Positions 1-7,772 of a stretch of DNA of 64,000 bases are shown piece after piece. The notes beneath the pieces were generated by a model. It saw nothing but the letters and a program-made list of their open reading frames with translations. It ran no database searches and was not told where the DNA came from. The translations under genes were made by a program, and so were the position numbers. This DNA is from Chytriomyces cf. hyalinus JEL632 (Eukaryota > Chytridiomycota > Chytridiomycetes > Chytridiales > Chytriomycetaceae). The DNA lies in contig JAIWWG010000005.1 of assembly GCA_025435555.1 (NCBI GenBank), forward strand, positions 62,001 through 126,000, written 5' to 3'. How positions within the stretch are numbered: position 1 is the first letter of the stretch; each line of letters starts with the position of its first letter.

Positions 1-833
1 CGCTGGACGCCTGCGCTGTCTGCTGCGCCGAGATTGGTTTTGAATTCATTGCATTGTCAGATGCGCCGCTGGATACGGATGCTGTCGGCGTCGAGCGCAT
101 CATTGAAGCTCTCGAGGCAAACATGTGGGATGGAATGGTGCTCAAAAGTGACACAAAAACACAGGCACGCGATACATTATTGGACCAATCAGATCTTGAT
201 CAGGAAGAATCAGAGCGGGTTCAGCAGGGTGGTCTTGTTGGAGTAACAACGCTAGAATTACCTTCGATCCAGCATTCGGATCCACGCATGGCCGCCGCAG
301 ATTTTGGTGAAACCGCCGAGGATTACATTGACTTCAAGGAGATGCAACAAAATCCAATGGCCTTTGACGGCGCGGATCCAGCCACACTGCCGCTCCAAAC
401 AAAAACGATTGACGAGCTGATGGCCTCCATCAATTTGGAGAATGACTCGTTCGGAGAGTTTATGGCTGCTTCAATGATGAAGACATCAACAACTGAATCT
501 TCAGATGCCGCCGAGTCTGCCGAAATGAGAAAATTCCTCGGCGATAATCTGTTTGATTTCGATATTCCTGAATTTGACGATGTGAACAATGGTACACAAC
601 TTTTTCTTGCCACTCACTCTGTCAGTGCAGCTTTCTCACGCCTCACAGATCACCCAGAAGACATGCGAAAACTCAAAGAATCGCTGTTTGGCAATATTGA
701 CGATGATGACTATTTTGAACGTGCCATAGGCCAAGTGAAACAACTGCGAGAGAACGGGGCGGCGCTGGGTGATGAGAAGCGGAAAGATTTGGCCAAAAAG
801 ATTGTAATGGCGCTGTTGTCTGAGGATTCATAA
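1..833 (+). CDS. AAGAB: Alpha/gamma-adaptin-binding protein p34 (AAGAB/Irc6-like), 3' part
   Basis: The reading frame is open from base 3 and enters from outside the window, so the N-terminus, which holds the GTPase-like fold in this family, is missing. The visible part begins with the family signature EIGFEFIAL, an acidic linker, then GVERIIEALEANMWDGM, which matches the end of the p34 domain. The C-terminus is a charged helix (KRKDLAKKIVMALLSEDS) as in AAGAB. Family knowledge: AAGAB and yeast Irc6 bind clathrin adaptor subunits and act as assembly chaperones in vesicle traffic in the cytosol. A GT...AG stretch at about 592-630 (39 nt, in frame, no stop) could be a small intron that interrupts FDDVNNG and the following helix; I cannot decide whether it is removed. 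The stop is TAA at 831-833, 109 bp before a tRNA gene. Confidence 0.75.
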   Translation, partial: LDACAVCCAEIGFEFIALSDAPLDTDAVGVERIIEALEANMWDGMVLKSDTKTQARDTLLDQSDLDQEESERVQQGGLVGVTTLELPSIQHSDPRMAAADFGETAEDYIDFKEMQQNPMAFDGADPATLPLQTKTIDELMASINLENDSFGEFMAASMMKTSTTESSDAAESAEMRKFLGDNLFDFDIPEFDDVNNGTQLFLATHSVSAAFSRLTDHPEDMRKLKESLFGNIDDDDYFERAIGQVKQLRENGAALGDEKRKDLAKKIVMALLSEDS

Positions 834-934
834 AGTACAAAGATGCTGTTCGAATACGAATTGATGGAAGAAAAAGATGTCTCATCTGCGATTGCATGCG
901 CCTGTCAGGAATCGGTCAAAAGAGAAGTGAGGGG

Positions 935-941
935 AAAAAAA
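935..941 (-). terminator. RNA polymerase III terminator of tRNA-His
   Basis: Seven consecutive T on the minus strand (A on the plus strand) begin one base after the tRNA-His discriminator. This is the usual Pol III stop signal. Confidence 0.7.
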
Positions 942-942
942 T

Positions 943-1014
943 TGCTCATCCCAGGAATCGAACCTGGATTTCCTCGGCCACAACGAGGTGTACTAACCGC
1001 TATACGAGATGAGC
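943..1014 (-). tRNA. tRNA-His (anticodon GTG)
   Basis: Read on the minus strand, 72 nt fold into a full cloverleaf. The acceptor stem is GCTCATC/GATGAGC, the D arm contains TAGCGGTTAGTAC, the anticodon stem is CCTCG/CGAGG around TTGTGGC, and the T arm is CCAGG/TTCGATT/CCTGG. The anticodon GTG reads histidine codons. There is no intron, and the encoded discriminator is A. The 5' G at position -1 is not encoded as an extra stem pair, as expected for eukaryotic tRNA-His, where Thg1 adds it. A seven-T run directly downstream (plus-strand A run 935-941) is a good RNA polymerase III terminator. Confidence 0.96.
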
Positions 1015-1142
1015 GTTGTTATCCCGAAAAATTGTGCGTTTATGTTGATTGCTATGTGTTACTCAGTCCGCAGACGTTATCATACCTCACGGGCCTTGAC
1101 TCATTGAAAACAAGTGCAAGAGTACGGTCTTATCAGTGCATT

Positions 1143-2141
1143 TTACTTTGTAAAACAAAACACTTCACGCACAAATCCTTTTGACGGATTACTGGAATCC
1201 CCCAATTTTTCACACGACCGAAACCCAACCTGGTCCATCAGAAAAGTAGGAAACTCGTCCGGCCGCAGTTCCAACCGCGACTTTCTCAGCGTCTTGTCTT
1301 TAACACCACCATTGCCATTGCTGGAATCCGCTGTTTCCACGTTTGAGGAAGGTTTATGGGTTTTGCGCGCCGCTTTTTCGTAACCGTTGCCAGACCAAGG
1401 CTGTGGCTCCAACACGAGCACACCACCGCGCTTCAACGCCGCGTAACATTTCCTGAAAAACAGTTTCAATCCAGCATCTCCATGCCGCACGTGAATCCAT
1501 TTCGTGATTGACAGCGCCAACACCGTGTCAAATTTATCAGCCTCGATCGAATGAATTGGGAGCGGGTCCAGCAAGAAATTCGACAGCCGAAATGAAATGT
1601 TGGCAGGAAACTCGCCCGCATCATCATCATCTTTACGAATCGTTGGAATCGGGGTCAACGTAAGCGGCGCCGTGAGTGGAAAGTAGTCCAACTCTGCAGT
1701 GGAAGGATGAATTCGCGAGGCATGAAACGCTGACTTTTTGATTGCCTCTTCAATCAATGCTGGGTCAATGTCGATGGCTTCAATGTGTCGCGGACGAGCA
1801 AAGATGGCCAGTGCGATAGCGACCGTGCCTGCGTTGCAGCCAATGTCAAGCACGCGTTTGTGTTCAAAAAGGGAGACTGGCATGAGAGAGAGACGAGGGT
1901 CGAGTACGGAGCGTGGTGTGAGGCGGTTTCGGCGCTGGTAGTAAGATGGATAGTTGCCCAGGGCAAGAGCGTGAGATTGTGTTATGGGGACGGTTGGTTT
2001 TGAGGTTGCCGAATGAATGTTTGCTGGAGATGATGGAGTTTCAGATTTGACATTCTGCAATGAAATCCGAGGCTTCGCGGGTGCTGTTGGCCGTGCGTAA
2101 GGGCGGTTGAGTGTACGTGGTCGCAGCAGCTTGTTGTCCAT
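1143..2141 (-). CDS. MEPCE: Bin3/MEPCE-type RNA methyltransferase
   Basis: A single-exon gene of 332 residues. After a disordered basic N-terminus (1-60) comes YPSYYQRRNR, then SAM-binding motif I (VLDIGCNAGTVAIALA, about residues 97-112) and an acidic motif II (IEAIDIDPALI). It continues with VLALSITKWIHVRHGD and LKRGGVLVLEPQPW, the hallmark blocks of the Bicoid-interacting-3 (Bin3) domain, and ends with FLMDQVGFRSCEKLG. Family knowledge: these enzymes transfer a methyl group from S-adenosylmethionine to the gamma phosphate at the 5' end of small RNAs such as 7SK or U6; fission yeast Bmc1 is also a telomerase component. The start ATG at 2139-2141 fits the domain layout. It lies 128 bp downstream of the tRNA-His 5' end and 90 bp from the next LRR gene. 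The family assignment is firm; the RNA substrate is not visible. Confidence 0.88.
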   Translation of the reverse strand: MDNKLLRPRTLNRPYARPTAPAKPRISLQNVKSETPSSPANIHSATSKPTVPITQSHALALGNYPSYYQRRNRLTPRSVLDPRLSLMPVSLFEHKRVLDIGCNAGTVAIALAIFARPRHIEAIDIDPALIEEAIKKSAFHASRIHPSTAELDYFPLTAPLTLTPIPTIRKDDDDAGEFPANISFRLSNFLLDPLPIHSIEADKFDTVLALSITKWIHVRHGDAGLKLFFRKCYAALKRGGVLVLEPQPWSGNGYEKAARKTHKPSSNVETADSSNGNGGVKDKTLRKSRLELRPDEFPTFLMDQVGFRSCEKLGDSSNPSKGFVREVFCFTK

Positions 2142-2230
2142 ATTTCCATAAATATTTTACAGATATAAAACTGCAAAGCATCATCTTCTTTGAAGAAAGC
2201 ACCACTTCCACGATTTTACTTATCGCTCGT

Positions 2231-3592
2231 TTAGCCCATATTTACAATGCGAAAACGAAAAAACATTGACATTCGATCCCGATACTGGACAGTTGCGCGG
2301 ATCCCTTTCGGAACAATCCCGCACAACTTTTTGTTTCCAGATACATGCAATGCCACCAAACATCTCATGTCACCAAACTGCTTCGGGATTCTGCCGCTGA
2401 CGCGGTTATCCCGCACGTCTAGTACACGCAAGAACATTAATCGGCCCAATTCGATTGGTAAGTGTCCTTCCAGTCGGTTTCCACGCAAGTCCAATGTTCG
2501 TAGCAACTCAATGTCTCCAAGTGATCCGGGAATATTTCCCTCCAGCAAGTTATCATTCAGCATAAGCCATTGAAGATGTGAAAGAAGTCCCATTTCAAGC
2601 GGGATTGTTCCCGTGAGGCGGTTCCCGCTCAAATTGAGTGCATTTAACCGCGACAAGAACATCAGCTCGGCAGGTATCGACCCCGAAAGCTGGTTCCCTC
2701 GTAGCGATAGATTGACAAGTCGCCACAGATTTCCAAAGCTTGAAGGAATCGGCCCTGATAACTCTTTGTTCTTTTCAATCCGAAGGACTTCCAAGTCTTC
2801 CAGATTTCCAAGCTCGTCTGGAAGCGTACCAGAAAGGTGGTTATTTGAAAGATCGAGTAACTGCATCCGCTCCAGTTTTCCCAGCTCCGGCGGAATACAT
2901 CCTTCCAAGCGATTTGATCTCATATGCAGCTCTTTTAGCCGTGAGAGCTGGCCAAGCTGTGGAGGAATACGCCCCGATAAATCGCACTCCGACAACTGCA
3001 ACGTCTCCAAACGCAACAACAGAGAAATCTCCTCCGGAATTGCGCCCTCAATCGAAACTCGTTTCAGACAGAGCGTGCTCAAGTTTTGAAAATGTGCCAG
3101 AGAGGGAGAAAGCCGAATTCGAAATGGTTCGTGAGTACCATCATGACGCGAGAATGACTCCAAGCCCATCACTCGCAGCTGCGACATGTGCGGCCGAATA
3201 TAGTTTGCAAACGTCCGCTGGTACGTCTCAGGAAGCAGCAGCCACAGCTCCTGCAGACTTCTTTCCGAGTCATGACGATCTTGATTTTTCTGGTTTCTGA
3301 ATTTTCGATGGTTCCGGAGCTCGTCGGGTAAATGGAAGCGCAGGTTGGCGAACGCAAATGCATTCGAGGTCAAGATCTGATCCAAGGATTTGCAGACGCG
3401 GCGGAATCGAAGGACTCGTTTTGGATGGATATGGCACAGGATGAGAAAGACAAGCTCGACTGGGACTCGGTTGAAGGGTGATGAGACACTGGCGCTTTGC
3501 AGTCCGGGGATGGGAACTTCGAGCTGGAGTTGCGGCGCGTGTTGGGTTTCGATCATGTCGCTGGGTCCTTGTTGTGAAGGAGTGGCACTCAT
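2231..3592 (-). CDS. F-box protein with plant-type leucine-rich repeats (copy 1)
   Basis: Intronless. From ATG at 3592 it encodes 453 residues; an in-frame ATG at 3664 would add 24. An F-box-like segment (VPVELVFLILCHIHPKRVLR followed by FRRVCKSLD) lies near the N-terminus. About ten leucine-rich repeats of 24 residues follow, with the plant-specific consensus LxxLxLxxNxLxGxIPxxLGxL (for example LDLSNNHLSGTLPDELGNL, and LNLSGNRLTGTIPLEMGLL). There is no signal peptide or membrane segment, so the protein should be intracellular. Inferred role: substrate-recognition subunit of an SCF ubiquitin ligase, with the F-box binding Skp1 and the repeats binding the target; no target can be named. It is a tandem paralogue of the gene at 3997-5346, and a decayed relative lies at 44.1-44.7 kb. 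Confidence 0.85.
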   Translation of the reverse strand: MSATPSQQGPSDMIETQHAPQLQLEVPIPGLQSASVSSPFNRVPVELVFLILCHIHPKRVLRFRRVCKSLDQILTSNAFAFANLRFHLPDELRNHRKFRNQKNQDRHDSERSLQELWLLLPETYQRTFANYIRPHMSQLRVMGLESFSRHDGTHEPFRIRLSPSLAHFQNLSTLCLKRVSIEGAIPEEISLLLRLETLQLSECDLSGRIPPQLGQLSRLKELHMRSNRLEGCIPPELGKLERMQLLDLSNNHLSGTLPDELGNLEDLEVLRIEKNKELSGPIPSSFGNLWRLVNLSLRGNQLSGSIPAELMFLSRLNALNLSGNRLTGTIPLEMGLLSHLQWLMLNDNLLEGNIPGSLGDIELLRTLDLRGNRLEGHLPIELGRLMFLRVLDVRDNRVSGRIPKQFGDMRCLVALHVSGNKKLCGIVPKGIRATVQYRDRMSMFFRFRIVNMG

Positions 3593-3996
3593 TTCTGACA
3601 AAGTAATAACGCATTTTTCAGGAGACACGACGGCCACGCATTTTGAAAGGGGCGCGAGACACATGTTGACTCATACAAAGACATGAAGTGCGAGAAAGCT
3701 GAAAGGCGTCTCAGCCAGTGTTTCATGCCGGAGTTTTCTTCAAGAAAACACTTGAAAAACAAAGGCCATCCAAATCAAAGGGCTGATTTTAACACGCGTA
3801 ACCTGATCTTTTGGATTGAGCTGCAAAAAACTTGGGCGACCCGAGATGGCAAGGGGGTGTCTGTTGCATGGTGGGGGGCAGCCATGACGGGACAGGAGCA
3901 GGTAGCAGATTAGGAAAGCTGAAACACGAATCCCCTTTTACTGCCCACACGTTATCACCAGATTCTAAATAAAAGTCCAGAAAGATTGTACGAACT
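3593..3996. other. Intergenic region between two F-box/LRR genes
   Basis: About 400 bases hold the 5' leader of copy 1 (including its alternative upstream ATG at 3664) and the 3' flank of copy 2. I see no RNA gene, repeat or conserved coding frame. Small open frames here have no recognisable content. Confidence 0.5.
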
Positions 3997-5346
3997 TTAC
4001 TTTGAAACTAACGAGGCCACAAGTTTGGCATATTCCGCAGATTCGTGATGCACAGACGGCGAAATAACAACACCCAAATTTCCACCCACATGAATCTCTT
4101 TCAGCCTCATCAAGGAAGAATACTCACTTGGAATATACCCGCTCAATCGATTTCGACTCACATCCAGCACCCTCAGTCCGGCCAAAGATCCAAATGAGCT
4201 TGGAAGACACCCACTCAACTGATTGTCATATAAATACAAATGCTCGAGAGCAGTGTTTCCCAACTCGGCCGGTATAGCCCCCGTGAAGCGATTATTACTT
4301 GCATGCAGATCGACAAGATTTTCCAATCTCCCAAGCGCGCTGGGCAATGTTCCTGAAAAGCTGTTGTGTTGTAAATCCAGCTGCTGAAGTTGCCGCAAGT
4401 TTCCAAGCTCGGAGGGTAGACTACCCCACAGTTCGTTTCGTGAAATATCGAGCTTATGTAATCGGATAAGATTTCCAATTGTTGCCGGTAATGCTCCGTT
4501 CAAGTTGTTGTTATTGAGGTAAAGCTCGCGCAGATTCACGAGAGAACCAATTTCGGATGGAATTGAGCCTGCAAGAAAGTTGCCGTTCAAGGAGAGAATT
4601 GTCAGGTTCACAGAATTGCTGATGCTTGATGGTATAGAGCCTTGGAATAGGTTATGCATCAGATTAAGTCTCTCCAGATTCAAGGAGCAAATGTGATCTG
4701 GGATACGACCGCTCAAATCATTGCTGTTCAATCTGAGCACCTTTAAGCTGGGTGGCAGGGCCGGAATGTCGCCCGTCAAGGTGTTGTAGTTGAGGCTCAG
4801 CTCTTGCAGATTATGCAGCCTGCCCAACGCTTTCGGAATCTCGCCAGACAGGTTCGAGAAGCTCAGCTCCAAAGTTTCCAGATTCGTCAGTTCTCCTAAA
4901 GACAGAGGGATACTTGGATTCTGGAATCGAGCGTGTTTCCACTTGATCTCGCGCAGCCTTTTTGCATTCTTGATTCCGAGATAGATTGACTGGTACGTGA
5001 GGGGCCAGCTGGACAAGAGCTTGTCGAATGCATCCGGCGCGGTGTTGCTCTCAACTGTAGGATGTTCGAGGCCAATGTGGCGCTCCAAGTTGAGGATCGC
5101 AAAGTGCCGTGAAGCAATGAATTCATCGAAAGACTTGCAAACGTTTCTGTAGCGACTGAATTCATGCGGCGGTAGCCACGAGAGGATTAGAATCCAGACT
5201 TCTGGCGGGAGCACGTCCAAGCAGGGAGGCTGATGTTCAGGTGTGACAGGGCGCGCATCCAGGGTGGACACAGCCCTGCGCTTCGAGCGAGCGGTACTGA
5301 CAGACATCAGGGAGCCGGACACTGCCGAACTTACAGCAGCACCCAT
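3997..5346 (-). CDS. F-box protein with plant-type leucine-rich repeats (copy 2), putative N-myristoylated
   Basis: Intronless, 449 residues from ATG at 5346. The open frame extends to 5460, but those 38 residues look like leader sequence. The chosen start gives MGAAVSSAVSG, with Gly2 and Ser6, which fits the N-myristoyltransferase consensus. An F-box-like segment (VLPPEVWILILSWLPPHEF then YRNVCKSFDEF) precedes about eleven 24-residue plant-type repeats such as LDLQHNSFSGTLPSALGRL and LDVSRNRLSGYIP. The C-terminus leaves the repeats with a short cap. Inferred role: Skp1-binding substrate receptor, possibly tethered to a membrane by myristate. The two tandem copies share layout but differ strongly in the repeat surface, suggesting different targets. 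Function is not established by sequence. Confidence 0.85.
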   Translation of the reverse strand: MGAAVSSAVSGSLMSVSTARSKRRAVSTLDARPVTPEHQPPCLDVLPPEVWILILSWLPPHEFSRYRNVCKSFDEFIASRHFAILNLERHIGLEHPTVESNTAPDAFDKLLSSWPLTYQSIYLGIKNAKRLREIKWKHARFQNPSIPLSLGELTNLETLELSFSNLSGEIPKALGRLHNLQELSLNYNTLTGDIPALPPSLKVLRLNSNDLSGRIPDHICSLNLERLNLMHNLFQGSIPSSISNSVNLTILSLNGNFLAGSIPSEIGSLVNLRELYLNNNNLNGALPATIGNLIRLHKLDISRNELWGSLPSELGNLRQLQQLDLQHNSFSGTLPSALGRLENLVDLHASNNRFTGAIPAELGNTALEHLYLYDNQLSGCLPSSFGSLAGLRVLDVSRNRLSGYIPSEYSSLMRLKEIHVGGNLGVVISPSVHHESAEYAKLVASLVSK

Positions 5347-5469
5347 GTTTCCTTGAGTCGTGTTCAATGACCAAACCAATGAATTTTTCAAAGTGTATTT
5401 ATGTTTCAAAGCAATTGTGACACGCAAACAAGTAGCAGCTGTCTGACCATGGCAACACAAAATCGCAAG

Positions 5470-7693
5470 TTATCCCATCACCGGATCTTCAACCGTGAAG
5501 CTATTCCTCCCTCTGCTGCTTCTTGGTCTCGCTGAAAATATTCGCACGCTTGATGAACCAACTGTCATCGAGTTGACTGAGTTGGGGCGAATAGGTGAAG
5601 TTCGCTCCCCTGAAATTTCGACAGGTGATGACGTTCTTCTAGCATGAATCCCATCATCCTCTCGGTGCTCTGCTTCAGAGTCCTCGTCAGTGTCTGATAA
5701 CAGATGCTCCTCTTCAGTGGTGGCGCGAACACCACCTCGCATTCTTCTTCCGACAGACAAAATCCCACTTCCAGGAATACTTCCGATCCGATCGCTCCGT
5801 GGACTGATAATTCTCACAACGCGCCCAGTCGATTGACTAGATTCATCACTGCTGCTGCGTATTCCAGGAGCCAATGCGCCAATCGCACCAAATTCACCAA
5901 GCCCACCACTACTCGAACCACTAAGCCGATGCGCACTACCAACCCCGCCACGATTTCCCCACTGCCGCTTCAATTTCGCTTTGACTGCATACCGACCCAT
6001 CCGATTTTGAATCATTCCTACAGTGATTGTCCATTGATTTAAAACGCGCTCACTGATCATACTTCCCAGGTATGTGACGGCCGTGATCCCCGCAAACACG
6101 AACCAAATAAAGATGGACCGCGTCACGGGGAGTTTTGGACTCAAATCGCCGAATCCGATGGTCGTCAGAGTGACGAATGTGAAATAAATGCCATCCTTGG
6201 TATAGGGTATAAGTCCAAAGTGGTGCAAATAAATCCGTATATGAAAATGCTCACCCCATACGTCCAACCCTCCAAGTAACTGAATACGCAACCAAAAACA
6301 ACCATGGTTGCCAAAACAAGGGTCACAGCTTGCCCAATCTGATGCAGAAAGATTTCTTTGGTCGCTGTCACCACCATTCCACGCCGCAGCCGCGTGTCAC
6401 CGCTGAACAGGGTCAGCCTCGGAAAATGGCTTCCCTGGCGATTTAGCGTAAGTGTTCGTGAAGGCTGTGGACGCAGTTGAGGCGTTCCGGACCGAGTATA
6501 TAAAGAGTGTGACTGCCGTCTGGCATTGATAGGGGGCGGGAACGATTCCAAAGGGTCCATATCAGATGATGAAGATTCAGTCAACGAGGCTAGCATATTG
6601 GACTGAGATGCAGATTCAGACATCAAGTCTAAAGAGTCATTGAAACGTGTTGGACATGAAGAAGCACAAGGCAAGGGGTCATTGGCGAATGAATGGGCTC
6701 GAGATCGTGGTATGGCAACAGCAATGCTGCTGGGAGTACTTCTGCCCGTGTTTGGATGCTCTGAACCATCCATATCCTCATCTCCCGCCTCAAGGCTTGA
6801 TTCCTCATCAGACGAATGGTGGTGTTCTTGCGACATGCCGAACCGTTTGGAGAAGGAATTCGCGAGCTCAATGGTAAACATTTCAAGCAACACTTGTCGA
6901 ACAGCGTAAATGTTCAAACCAACTAAACCAATTCCGATGGATGCAAACAGTGGGAAGGCAAGTTTTCCAAAAGTCGTCTTTGGGGAGAGATCGCCAAATC
7001 CGATTGTCGTGAGGACGACCACTACAAAATACATTGAGTCATTCAAATCCCAGTCTTCGAGAATAGAATACACTGCCCCCGCAGATACAATGTAAATGAA
7101 TGATAGTATGGTCAAGATGGTGAGCTGGCGCTGATCAGCTGAAATGCTCATTGTATAGATATAGACTTGCGTGGAATTTCGTTGCAGCTGGATGTAACCA
7201 AGATATGATGCATAAAGAGATGTTGCTGCCGACAGCAGCGTAAAGAGAATCGGATGCGAAAATGGAGCCAGTGAGGATTCAGACGAATCCATTCGTAGGC
7301 AAAAGGCATACACGGCCAAGACTGCGATGTTAAGAACCCCCTGAAAAAATGCTCCTGCAATGATCAATCGGGTTGTCCACTTGATCTTTTTTTCGAGCTA
7401 TTTCATTTTTTTTTTGAAGGGGGAGGAGGTGGGGAGGGCTTGGGAACTCAGTTTGGGACTTCTTTGCAGAATCGATCAGGAAAAACTAGCTTCCGTACCA
7501 TTCGAAGAAAGTCCGCGAGCGTGGCAACAACGCCGCAAGTTAGTGCGATGCTGCTGAGGGCGCTGGAGTGTGCCGAGAGGCTTTGCTGAAAGAGCGTTTG
7601 AGCTGACGGGGTCACTGCTAGAGACTGCACATTGAGGAGTGCAGCGATGGGCACGAGGGTGGCCATGGCGAGAGGCCCATTCGAGTGGACCAT
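5470..7693 (-). CDS. TOK1: TOK-type two-pore outward-rectifying potassium channel
   Basis: Three exons: 7693-7499, 7397-6255 and 6195-5470 (introns of 101 and 59 nt), 687 residues. The first intron joins FLRM to LEKKIKWTTR, a block typical of TOK1 between membrane segments 2 and 3. Eight hydrophobic segments can be counted, with two pore loops carrying the same potassium filter TTIGFGDLSP (about residues 195-205 and 457-467). This is the S1-S6 plus S7-S8 layout unique to fungal TOK channels. A serine-rich cytoplasmic loop of about 170 residues separates the two pore modules, and the tail (about 200 residues) is disordered. Family knowledge: a plasma-membrane channel passing outward K+ current. 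The last acceptor is the weaker AAG. The start at 7693 is 79 bp from the divergent kinesin start. Confidence 0.9.
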
Positions 7694-7772
7694 GGGCGAC
7701 TCTGAGATGAGTTGGTTCAACGGATTTGTTGATGATTTTATTGGACAAAAGTTGTGTAAATATATTTGGGCT
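7694..7772. promoter_or_regulatory. 79-bp bidirectional promoter between TOK channel and kinesin
   Basis: The two start codons face away from each other with only 79 bases between them, so this stretch must contain the 5' leaders and probably the core promoters of both genes. An AT-rich TATA-like block (aaatatatttggg) lies at about 7757-7770, just before the kinesin ATG. No further motif can be assigned by eye. Confidence 0.5.

Noticed and set aside
843-1184. Plus-strand frame of 113 codons after the AAGAB gene
   Set aside because: It reads through the tRNA-His gene in antisense and has no domain content.
2740-3300. 186-codon plus-strand open frame
   Set aside because: It lies opposite the F-box/LRR gene; its sequence is the antisense shadow of the repeat codons.
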